64,000 bases of DNA from the NCBI GenBank assembly GCA_026929865.2, contig CM049398.1, positions 14,279,001-14,343,000 of the forward strand, read 5' to 3'. The notes under the pieces were generated by a model. It ran no database searches. It worked only from the letters and a program-made list of their open reading frames with translations, and was not told where the DNA came from. A program made the position numbers and the translations under genes. The DNA is from Hyperoplus lanceolatus (Eukaryota > Chordata > Actinopteri > Uranoscopiformes > Ammodytidae). Every line of letters starts with the position of its first letter. The first letter of the stretch is position 1. Shown in pieces: positions 53,719 through 64,000 of this stretch.

Positions 53719-54800
53719 TACAGTTTTTCTCAGTTGCTTTGGTGCTTTTCTCAGATCAGAATGAAAATTCCCATAACTATTAGTTCAACCTCCGCAACAT
53801 TTAGTCATTTGAGCACATCATAGTAGCAATTTCTCCTTCCTCCGAACAAATTGCAAATGCTTTTGGACATTTATCAGTTGCTTTCATACAATTCTCTGCT
53901 GTTTTATAACATTGTCATTTGCTTATGTCATGTCAGTCAAAATGAACTATACTTATGGATGCTGAATAGTCGTTCCCAATAAAACTAATAGTCTTCATTT
54001 CATTGCTTGAGTCATTACATACAAAATTGTTGAACTAGTTATCAAATTCTGTCAAACAAATGTTATACCTTTTCTTTATCATAGATACTTTCCTCGCTGC
54101 ATTGCAAGGGATAATATCCGTTGTGATGTAGATGAAAATATGTGGCCAGACAGACAGGAACGTCTGGATGTGCCAGAATGATTTACCTATATATGTTCAG
54201 TTACAACATGTCCTGTTATATTGTTCACATTTGTGCACAGCTCTACCAAAAGGGTGTTTTTTATGTTTGTTCTAAATAAGTGACTGAAGTGTATTTTTCT
54301 TTTGCACAATGCTGTAGAATTGCAAAGAGCATATACAGTACAGTAAAAATGTGAAACATACGTATTCAGTGTCTTGTACTCACTTACTCCCCTAACTACA
54401 GCAATGTGTAACTTTACTGTAGTTTTCAAATGGCTGTACAAGTAGTGTATAGTGCTGTCTTGAGCTTTTTCAGGTAGTGTCACCGAGTTCTGACCTTTTT
54501 TTTGCATTGGAAAACACTGAGAGAATAAACTGTCATAATGAAAACATGACAAAGCCATTTGACTATCTTGTTCATAAACGATGGTGTCAAGACTTCTCAT
54601 TTTGATGACACTGGCAGTTTCATTGACATGAATACTTGCTTTTGAGGAATAGACTATCCATTTTGAGCAAGTGACGTGCTTTTGCAGGTTATCCACTAGG
54701 TTTTGCAGTTTGCACTAATTGTTTTGAGAAATGCACCAACTGCTGTGCAAATGTTAATAGTGATGTGAGAAAAGCACCAAAGCGACTGAGAAAAACTGTA
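53719..54800. mobile_element. TA-flanked DNA transposon with about 36-bp terminal inverted repeats
   Basis: The left end starts TACAGTTTTTCTCAGTTGCT and the right end is its reverse complement, with one visible mismatch over roughly 36 bases (through GGTGCTTTTCTCA). TA bounds both ends, as expected for Tc1/mariner. The 1,082-bp interior has no DDE transposase domain. The 169-codon minus-strand frame at 54187-54696 has no recognisable motif. I take it to be a non-autonomous derivative. Confidence 0.82.
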
Positions 54801-55019
54801 ACTGATTCTTTTCAACAAGTTGTATCCAACATAGGCCAGATTAGTTTGGTTGCTATTTGTGTGGATTGTTACTAAATTTATGTTGCCAGTTCATACCTGG
54901 TCTAATTGGGTGGAATGTGTTCAGCCACAGAAATCCTCTCAACAACATGGACAATATACATGTTTTATTTGAATAACAAAGAATCTCTTTTGATCAAGAC
55001 TTTATTGTAAATAGATACA

Positions 55020-55087
55020 ATAGATGGATAGATAGATAGATAGATAAGATAGATAAGATGGATAGATAAGATAGATAGATAGATAAA
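55020..55087. repeat. Imperfect GATA/GATAA microsatellite
   Basis: GATA units interrupted by AGATAAGAT and GGAT variants. Older and more degraded than the array at 21961-22071. Confidence 0.9.
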
Positions 55088-55436
55088 ATGCTAAGCTTGG
55101 CTCCACTGTATAAATGCAGTGTATTTGTCTTTATAAGATTGATGATTATTAAATAAATGCATCAATGTAATGCCGCACAGTCTTCCCTGAGCTTTCATTC
55201 AGCACTCTCCTGCTAATACTTATTAAAACTATGGTCGTTCGTTTCCCTGTAGCATCTTTCCAACAGGTCATAAGCCTGTAGGAATCGGTTGCTTTCACCA
55301 AGCACAATGGCTTCCCAAGGAATTTGTCTCTGTGAATTTGTGCCGACGTGTGAACACAGCTCCACAATACGGGATGAACAGACTACGCGCAGGATAAAAA
55401 CGTCACGTGGTGAAAAGACATATAGTGTGACATTAA

Positions 55437-56021
55437 AGAGGACCTATTATACTAGTTTTCTGGTCTTAATTTCTTGTTTTACACTGCTATAGAGCAACCT
55501 GACACGAATCACATCACAAAAAACTATGTAGATTTTCGGGAAGTTCTTTCTCTTATTTTGGCGATCCAGCACGTCCTGTCAACACTTGAGTGTGTGTGCT
55601 TCGGCCATCTCCGCTCCCTCCGCCTGTGCTTCGGCCATCTCCGCTCCCCCCCCCCCCCCCCCTGCAAACCCCACTCCGTTGTGATTGGTTACCTTCCTTC
55701 CGGAACACTTTCAGTGGCGGGAAGCGCGAGCATGGACCTATAAGGGCGCGAGGCAGACGCGAACAGGGAAGTGACAGCATTGCTATACATGGAAACATCC
55801 GCGTGGTGACGACACCAAGTTAGATGCGACCTCACGATAGTGTCTAGTGCTCTGCACTAGACACTATTCTAGTATTCCCTACTGACCCCAGACGGTCAGC
55901 AGGGAATACGTCGAAATGCATGTAAGTCATTATTTGATAATTTAGTATGGTTAAGCATGACTATAAATCATCATAACAACGTTTATAGGTCATAAAAGTC
56001 AAAAAGCATCATAGGTCCTCT
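55437..56021 (-). mobile_element. TTAA-flanked inverted-repeat element, copy 2 (inverted)
   Basis: This 585-bp copy of the element at 3979-4580 is in opposite orientation, between TTAA at 55433-55436 and at 56022-56025. Its first 110 or so bases (read from the right end) differ from copy 1 at only two positions I can see. Inside, a CTTCGGCCATCTCCGCTCCC-type unit is present twice (55600-55650), followed by about 15 C. Proline-rich or Gly/Arg-rich frames across it are artefacts of this repeat. Confidence 0.85.
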
Positions 56022-58584
56022 TTAAACTATAGAAAAGTACAATAACACGCTCAAAGCTGAGGAACTTGCTTGCCAGTCTGAGAGTGAATATGAACAAACA
56101 TGCACTGAGAGAACAGATCAAAGTGCAGATGTTGACCTTTAATAGTTGGAATATCACAAGTCGTTTGGCGAAAATTGTCTACCAGGCGTGAAATTTCAGG
56201 GATTTTTACATCTTGCCAAACTCTGGCGATTTAACATTTCAAAAGTGTCTGTAAGTGTCCATTTAGCAATGATCTTAATGCATTCAAAACCACTTCTCCT
56301 GTAATTAAGGGGGAGACCATGCACTCCTTTGACTAATTATTGTATTTTTATGCAATCTCGGGTGCTCTTACTGTCTCTCACTCCTGTTCAAACTGCTACT
56401 ATTCTTCTGTTAAAAGTACTGTATTTCAAAAGACAGTCAGAGAAATAATGTGTCGCATCAAATCAAATGCAAGCTAGTGACATTGAGGCATCAATCAACA
56501 TTGTGTGGGAGAACCAGGAAAAGCTCAATAGAATTACATCAGTTTAACCTGTTAAAGAAACAAAAAAAATTGGTTTTACAGATACTTAGCAATTTTTCTG
56601 TTTTGCTGCATCCTCACTGCTCTCATTAGGGTCATTCCAAAAGCACAGCAGGCATAATGCTCTCTGCTCCACTGCTCTAAAACATTTAAAAAACACTGCA
56701 CGCTGACTGCCCAGCACCAAACAGCAAAAGGACAAAGTTAGCAGCTAGTCTGTGAACACGGCGGAGCATTTATCAGCTGAAGTGGCTTGTATTTTTTCTC
56801 ATGAGCTGGAGGTGACCAAGAATTGAACAATTAAGTTATTGTTCTTACTTTCATCAGGTGGTTCAAAAACAGTTTACTATCATCTTTGAAAAATGAACTT
56901 TTTAAGGTTATAATACATCGATAATGGATGAAACAGCTTTTTTCCCACCCATCATCCCCAAGTGGCTGTGAACTTTTAGCTAATGCAGCTTCAAAGGTCC
57001 TACGTCCAAAACTACATTGTCTGAATGACAGTGAATGTAGTGATACACACACAACATATATAATTTGCGCTACGTACAGTCGGTTAAACCCAATGTTATG
57101 GTGTAGAAGTGTGCATGACCTTGCGTGCAATGTATGCTGAATATTGTTGGCACAGCAGAAGCCCTTTCAAACCACAAGGAAAACCACAAACAAAAGTGTC
57201 ACGTCATTTGGTCTCCTCATTTGTTTGACTGTTGCTATCAAGAAGGGGCTTCCATTGATCGGCACTCTAATAGCACGGAGGTATGGATGGCATGAGGAGC
57301 TCAGACAGAGACATCCATTCTCCTTTTCTTTGTGTAAATGTGAGGATTAGTTGGGGGGAAAAGTTAGGCTCCACAGAGAACAATAAAATCAATAAAACAC
57401 AGACTCCTCCGCTGAAAGAGGGAACTCTGCATTGACTACGGACCGCTCACACACTCAATCAGATTAACTAATGAAGCAATTATTGATCCACAGTGGGGCT
57501 GCTGGCAGACTCAGGACTGGCCATAAAGTGGATCTTCCCCTCCCTTGGCCACGCTGAAAATGTCAGGGTCACTGTGCTTGGTGCTTGACATAGTTTACTG
57601 ATTCCCTATATCTGGGAGACTAATCACGTCACCGGCCTCCCGGGAGAAGTTGTGAAGTGGCCGACACTTCCACAGGACATGGGATACATTTGATTTCCAC
57701 GGAGCCTAGAGAGGAGCCAAATTAACCTGCGCCATATGCTGCTTCGCTTGGATGGAAATGAAGCAATGCAAGGAAGAATTTAGCAGTGCAGTGGCTGCAA
57801 ATCAGCAAGCGTTCAGTTCAGGCATGTAACAGACCATTGCAACGCCATTTCTGATTACTGGTGTTTTGCATCCATTCTGACGAAGCCGGATTTGATTATT
57901 TATATTTTTGTAACACACCTACTTTGATAATTAATGTAGACCAGCAACATGAGTCAGTGGGGGGCGGAAAAAAGAAAAAAAAGATTCCCAGTTTGCAGCA
58001 TCCCTGGGTGTCAAAATGGTGTAGTTTACTTTCATTCCCCAAGACCATGGCAACGCAAGGTTGTTTGTTTGCATGCTCATATAGCAGGAACAGTGTCACA
58101 CAATGTCACAAGGTGTCAACGTAGAAGGAGCACTCATTTTTTCATCTTACACAGACAAGACAGCAGGAGCTGGTACAGTTCCTCCAATGTTACACAATAT
58201 ATTGTAATTCATTAGTTTCTGTTTAATCTCTATCTCCAGTCTTGGAGACCACCTCAAAATGTTCTCCCGTGAATACGAAATTAACCTGAGCTCCAGTGCT
58301 GCATTTATTCCACTCAAAGAAAATGGCTGTGTGACATGAAGTTTTAGGATTCTGCTCACAGGTTTATTCTGGATTTTTTTCTTATTCTTTTGGTCTTGTG
58401 AATTTAGGGTTGTTTTGCTTTTGTTATTTAACTATTTCTGATGTTTAGTTCTTCTCTGGTCTCACCTGAAATCCCAATTATGGCCGAGATGTTATTGTTT
58501 GGTCATTAAACACCACGCTCCACACTCGGCTATCGGTCAGACTCATTCACTTTCACCCACACAGAATAAAAGCAAATAGTTATT

Positions 58585-58593
58585 TCTCTCTCT

Positions 58594-58626
<33 letters not shown>
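58585..58626. repeat. TC microsatellite
   Basis: CT units interrupted once by a short T run at 58594-58598. Confidence 0.92.
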
Positions 58627-58630
<4 letters not shown>

Positions 58631-59378
58631 TGTCACTGTGTGCTGAAGCAGGAGAAATATTGCTTTGCAGTTAACTTCTAATCAAATTGCATTACGTTTT
58701 CACAGCCTGTGCTCTCACTCCATTTGCACCAACAATCACAGACCTACATGAATTTCACGCCCAGGGTGAGGAGGAATACTTACTTCAGCACCCTGATAGA
58801 TTTCTCCACCAACACCAACGCACGCTGCACACACACCCAGACACCCCACGTTCTGTGATCAGACGAGCACGATCATGTAGTTACAGCACAGCAGTAAGTC
58901 ATTTCCATTGAAGCAAGTGTGGTTCGGTTTTAATGACATACATACTCTGATGTTATTTTTACCAACGTCTAATATGTACTAGGGGAAACTGTCACTATTT
59001 GTTCTCAAGCTGAAACCCTGCATATAAACCACAGCATGCTATGCAAGCAAATACTGTCAGAAATGAGTAGGCCTACAAGTGTAGAGAAGTAAAAGCTCTC
59101 TCAGTGCCAAAGCACTCACATTAATTCTAATTATTAGCATACTCATTATATAGACATTAATTATTGTGGTGCTGCTCTTGAATGTGCTCATTGAAATAAT
59201 TGAAAGGTAAGGAGGTTTCAATAATTAATAATGGCTAAATTATTTATGTGTAAATTTCTTCATTATAATTAACCTTGGACTCTCATCGTATCGCCTGCTC
59301 TGCCTTCTGTTCTCTTGCCTGAGAGGCACAGTGTTGTTTTCTGCATGAAACAAGTCTGAAGCGGAGGTTGATTGAAAG

Positions 59379-59379
<1 letters not shown>

Positions 59380-59432
<53 letters not shown>
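59380..59432. repeat. GT microsatellite
   Basis: About 26 uninterrupted GT units, followed by a GA-rich run. The minus-strand Thr/His frame is an artefact. Confidence 0.97.
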
Positions 59433-59433
<1 letters not shown>

Positions 59434-60169
59434 CAGAGAGAGCAAGCGAGAAAGAGAGAGCATGTTGGAAAAAGCAGAGTTGTGAGTAAATGTAATAGAT
59501 ACTTTCTAGTTGAAATAATAGTAGTTAGTACCCCAGTTACTTTGCAGATTCATATTTCTCACTGTGATTAACTGCCAAAATGTCACCATTGTCGGTTAAA
59601 ACTCACCAGAAAATAAATAAATAATTCTAAATGTCAACTTTTTTAGAAGCACTCAAACACACAGGCGCGTCCATCTTGATGACACGATATACATTTCTGA
59701 CATTGAACTGACATTGCATGGAAGAGAAAATGAAATCGTCAAAGACACCCCCACCCCTCTCCAAAGTCTTCCTGTTTTGGGGAATTTTACCAATCATGCA
59801 TTTTTAAGAGAGAATAAATAACATTATCTGGTTTCAGCTTATCAAATGTGAGGTTTTGTTACGTTTCTTCCTCTTGAATTATCGTAAAAGAGAAATCTTC
59901 TCTCTTATCTGACAGTCAAGGCCAATTTAAAATGTCACCTTGGGGCTCTGTGAAACTGTGACTGGCATTTTTACTATTTTTGTAGTAAAAAATTAAAGAA
60001 ATATTGCAAGATTAGGCTATAGCCATAGGCCTAGGCTACTACTTGAGTGCATGTTACTGCTACTAAAACTAAGGATTAAGGTATGGCAATTTATTCAGCA
60101 TGAAACAAGTGTATGGTATATAAGTTTGCATATGCGCCTTTGTGTGTGCATGCAGAGTAAGGGTGCATG

Positions 60170-60402
60170 TTGGAGAAAGAGAGGGGGGTTGGAGAAAAGA
60201 GAAAAAAGGAAGTGAAGATGAGAGTGAAGTGGGTGAGGAGGAGGAGTAGGAGGAGGAGTGAGTTGAGGGGGGGTCTTAAGAAGAAAGGGGTGTGGGGGTG
60301 CACTGAGGGTGTGTGAGGAGAGGGGGGAGATGCTGCTGGAGGGGGAATGGGTGGGTGGGAGGGGAGGGGTAGAGGGATATGGGGTGGGGGGGGGGGGGGG
60401 TG
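60170..60402 (+). promoter_or_regulatory. G-rich purine tract upstream of the downstream gene's first exon
   Basis: The plus strand is almost entirely G and A here, with repeated GAGGAGGAG, GGGTGGGTGGG and a run of about 14 G at 60386-60399. Such tracts can form G-quadruplex or triplex structures and often lie near vertebrate promoters. It ends about 300 bases before the start codon at 60700. There is no TATA box in the usual place, and the GC-rich segment at 60427-60455 could be the core promoter. The minus-strand proline-rich open frame is a composition artefact. Confidence 0.5.
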
Positions 60403-60699
60403 TAGCATAGACGGAGCTGCAGACTGCAGCCCCCGCCCTCGCGCTCTTCGTTGTCCCCCTAGCAATTACCTGTTCTGCCAGAACTGATGTGAGCGCGTGT
60501 TAGCGAGCAGCACATTCCACGTTGGGAGAAGAGCCAAGTCTGAACCTGCCTTCACATTACACAGCAACAGCAACCGGGTTTACGAGGACCGTTTGAATAT
60601 AATCCAGCTCAAAAAAAGAAGAAAGAACTCTACCAAGTGGGTTTTTAACAAACCTCTGAATCAAATTGAGCCAACTGAGGATCTGAGAGACCCGCCAGG

Positions 60700-60760
60700 A
60701 TGCACGTGTTGTCCGCCAGCTGCGTGTGTGCCCTCCTCATCTCCGTCCTCCTCTGCCAAG
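60700..60760 (+). CDS. alcam: First coding exon (signal peptide) of a downstream gene, probably alcam
   Basis: An ATG in good context (GCCAGGATGC) opens a frame encoding MHVLSASCVCALLISVLLCQ plus the first base of a Gly codon. It is followed at once by a consensus donor GTGAGC at 60761. The product is a cleavable signal peptide, and the phase-1 split is normal for immunoglobulin-superfamily genes. In other vertebrates ALCAM, a cell-adhesion protein with five Ig domains, lies next to ZPLD1 and has a very long first intron. The pattern SASC-x3-LLIS here resembles ASSC-x4-LLIS of mammalian ALCAM. No Ig-domain exon follows within 3.2 kb. The gene name is therefore inference from synteny and a short match; that this is a signal-peptide exon is much surer. 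The 5' UTR probably spans about 60430-60699. Confidence 0.55.
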
Positions 60761-63700
60761 GTGAGCTTTATTCTTTTTCTTTTCTTTGGTCCGATTCACC
60801 AAGTAGTGGTCGGTGCTCACGCGGGGTGCGCCCGTGCACCGGAGCCGTAGGTATGAATGAGGGGAAAGTCGCAGCCGTCACACGCAGGTGCCACTAAAAC
60901 TTCAAACCGGCTTATCGACCACATTTCCGGGGGGAAGCGGAGGGGGAACCCTTGTGTTTCTTTTTCTTTAGTTAGTAAGCTGAATTATAGTCTCTTTTAT
61001 AGTTCACCTAATTATTTAGTCATGGATGCTACTTAAGGCGTTGTCTCGCATATGATTTGCATATATAATTAGCCTAGAGTTAATAGAAATGTCCCTCTTA
61101 AAAAAAAAGAAAATCATAAAAATGTATTATGTTACTGCTGCCAGGTTTGGCGTCTTATAAACTACATATAATGCATGGGTCAATTTTCTGAACGGCATTT
61201 GCTCGGCATAATTGAAATTATCAAAAACTATAGGCTATCTAAATATCTATTAGCCTAATATAGCGTATACAAAGACAAGATAATTAACAAGACCAATAAG
61301 TTTTGTTTCAACTTCACCACTCATCTGAGTAAAACATTTTTGTATTGTTTATTCCTCCTCATATCTTTAAAAGTGACTTTTATCTGTATAAACTGCTTAT
61401 GACATATTGTTCATTGTGCCCCCCCCCCCAACATAATGGAAAAAGAGGGCAGTGTGCTTGTCATCATCACCCAGTCTTCACGTTGTGTGCTCATGCCATG
61501 ATGTCATTATGAGGTCATTTCTGTCCTGTGGGGCAGAATGATGCTTCTTTCACATCCTATCTGATTTATTGTAATTATGGGCTGCCTGTTGGTGGGGGGA
61601 CGGGGGAGTGCTCCTCACCGGCTCCATCTAGTAATTACACAACTGACAATGATCATTTATTGGGGGAATGAGGGCAGTCAAAAATGGCTTGTGCAAAGTG
61701 AATGCTTCCAAGTTTTGGGCAAAGTCATTTGGGCGTGATGCGAAAATGCTACGGCTTGGCATTAAGTGCTGATTTTTAAAAAAGTGCTTTGAGGAACATA
61801 TTAAAGAGCCCGGATGGCTCTCAGAAAATTAAACAAGGATGCCTTTTTTGGATCACCCCTCATAACTTAACTGTGTTCTGTGTTCAGCGTGCCTAAGATG
61901 TTTTTCCTGCTCTGTCAGGCCAACAGGTAGCAGCACCAAGTGTTCTTTCAGCCAGGCTATTAAGCGAGAGCTACACAGGAGCTCAGATCACTCCTCTGTA
62001 AAAGGACAGGGGTGGAGAGGTCGATCCCACTGTACTCCCTTCCACCTCGTCACACCACAGTGGCGCCTGTTGTTGTAAATTAACACCGTGCAGCACCCAT
62101 CAGTTAGGTTCAGGTGATTTATTTGAGAGGAAACGAATGGGCCTTTTAAGCTGTTTTTACACAGCAGTGCCGCCGCGGTGCCGTGTGTTTGAGACTGGAA
62201 AGAGAGTGTGCCGAGTTGGTAATGAGGTTACACTTTATGGTCGTCCGCACTGCTGTGTGCTTAGTACTCATGCTGCCTGAAGCTATGGTCAAAACATGTG
62301 TGTGTTTGCTTGCACAACAGATGGTCAGAGTCGGCCCTTAATGTACTCGCCAAAAAACGTTGAACCCTTCATGTTTTTTTCTTTCTTTCTTGAGTTCAGA
62401 GATATTTGTGATTCTTCCTAAATTAAGGCAAAATCTAACCCAAATGGTTTATTGGGTTTAGGATTTGCAATTACAACTGCGTCGATATTGTATTGAAAAA
62501 GAAAACGGGCCCGTGTTTGGTATATTTGAACAGATAACGAGGTAACAGCACCCGGGGCTTCAACGTTACATGTCGAGCGTTGGCCACAAGCAGACTAGAG
62601 CAGGCAAACCAGTATTACTCATAGAACAAATAGCCTAGAAAGATGCATCTGTGTTTTTTGTTCATTCAGTTGTCTCCACCCTTCCCCCACCACCACCTCC
62701 ATCCTCGCCCCTCCCAAACAGACAGACAGTGCTCGGTGTCACAGCTGGTATTACTTGTCCAGCGAGTGGGGCTCTCCCTTTTGCTAATGGACTAATCTCT
62801 TGCGGGGGTCACACAATTTCACCTGAGACAGATCCCCCTCTCATTTCTTTCATCTCTAACTAGGTTATTGTCCAGACTTGTGTCGTGAATGTTGCGATGT
62901 TCATGCACAGTAAAAAGAAAGAAGAAAAAGAAAAAAACAACAACCCCAGCTTTAATCTTAAGCTTGTGTTACATGTAAGATTGTGTGCAGCTGTGCATTT
63001 GTGTGCTTGTGCACGCATCGTCTTGCTTATGGGCGCTCTTCTCTCAATGTTTGAAGACTGTTTGTGGTTGTTTTCTCTTTGAAAAGAGATTTTCTTTGTG
63101 ACTTACAAAGCATTGTATCCCTTCATGCAAAATTCAGATGCTGTCATGAGAAGTATGGCAACTCAGCCGAAACATTGCTTTGAAAAGAAATACTGCATCT
63201 GTTCTTTACTTTGTGCCGTGGCTTTAAAAAACTTATTTTCTTAAAATTGTTTAGTTTGTTTGCATCACATTCTGCAAATGGATGCAGAATTTAAAGTATT
63301 GAATTGGGCTTAAACTATTGAAGGGAGCAAACCTGCCATTGATTCAGTGGAATGCTTAAAATGGCCCCAAATGTGATATCCACACAACTCGTTATAATGC
63401 TGGATGCTTAATGCAAATCTGGCAGCTCATAAAGTCCCTGAAATGGCTCTGTATTGCTCTCAGACCTGTGCAAGGAGCAAATGCTTGAAGAGGAATCTTT
63501 TGTTGCATCACACAGTTAGTATATTTATTGTTTATTGATAGAGAAGACCTTAGCACAGAGGGGAAAGTGACACAGTGACCATTAATGCAATTACTCGCCA
63601 AAGAACCACAAAGCAAGGAGATCTAAGAAAGAAACAGATGTTCAATAGAGTTCAAGAATTAGACAGAGATGCTGCTGCTGCTGCTGAGGAGAAAAGGGAG

Positions 63701-64000
63701 ACATTTTTCACAGTCCCCTCAGACTAGAGTAGGCAGTACTGTAAATTAAAGCAGTATAAGGGTGTGGAACCCGGTGTCACTTCCCATCAGGGGGTGTAGG
63801 ATCATTTGCAGCGACCCTGGCAGTGGCGCTTTATAGCCTGGATGTGAGGATCAAGCTTAATGAACTACTCCAAGCTAACTTTAGCTGGAAATGACAAATT
63901 AGCAATGAAAGAACTTTAATAAATTATCTTTGATGCAGCAAAAAAAAGAGCAAAGAACAGCTTTGAATGCCAGAATCAGAATCTTAGAGTGAACCTGCTC
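60761..64000 (+). other. Probable first intron of the downstream gene
   Basis: After the donor at 60761 I find no second exon to the window edge. There is a C run at 61422-61431 and a CTG run at 63670-63684, and no recognisable transposon. The ORFs here lack the features of an Ig domain. Confidence 0.45.

Larger units (their letters stand above)
56026..60180. other. Intergenic stretch with microsatellites, no gene seen
   Basis: It contains TC and GT microsatellites (58585-58626 and 59380-59432). The short open frames have no domain signature. Distal promoter or enhancer sequence for the downstream gene could be here but is not visible from one sequence. Confidence 0.35.

Noticed and set aside
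54187..54696. 169-codon minus-strand open frame
   Set aside because: It lies wholly inside the TA-flanked inverted-repeat element and has no transposase or other domain motif.
60091..60465. Proline/serine-rich minus-strand open frame of 124 codons
   Set aside because: It is the complement of the G-rich purine tract; composition alone explains it.

Overview
The window is animal DNA, almost certainly from a teleost fish. Its coding signal lies in small exons with GT-AG introns. One gene is recognisable exon by exon as the vertebrate ZP-domain membrane protein ZPLD1. The repeats are typical of fish: an L2 LINE with an esterase ORF1, tRNA-derived SINEs, Tc1/mariner, hAT and TTAA-flanked DNA elements, and long GATA, AAAG and GT microsatellites. 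There is no operon structure, CRISPR array or prokaryotic gene.

Layout. Bases 2-133 are an open frame that may be the 3' end of an unidentified upstream gene. Bases 2247-8421 carry a complete ten-exon zpld1 gene (413 codons, all splice phases consistent). Bases 10609-18601 carry a second, diverged ZPLD1-like copy in tandem on the same strand. Its exon order, phases and several exon lengths match the first copy, but it has a frameshift, an in-frame stop and three or more lost splice sites, so I call it a pseudogene. A nearly full-length L2 retrotransposon (about 11.4-15.64 kb) sits in its second intron. From about 18.6 to 60.2 kb I find no host exon, only a succession of mobile elements and unassigned DNA. 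At 60700-60760 a short signal-peptide exon with a clean donor begins another + strand gene. Its position next to zpld1 and its residue pattern suggest alcam, and the rest of the window would be its first intron.

Mobile DNA gives most of the structure. Several elements have well-defined ends: two SINEs with perfect 17-bp and 16-bp target duplications, a hAT-type element with a perfect 8-bp duplication, four short TTAA-flanked elements (two of them near-identical inverted copies 51 kb apart), a mariner-type hairpin, a TA-flanked element with TIRs of about 36 bp, an element with a 9-bp duplication, and composite elements with other elements nested inside.

I see no new multi-gene system. The observations most worth a second look are the decaying tandem zpld1 paralogue, the single in-frame TGA joining ORF1 to ORF2 of the L2 element, the loss of catalytic residues in its esterase ORF1, and the TTAA-flanked element family.
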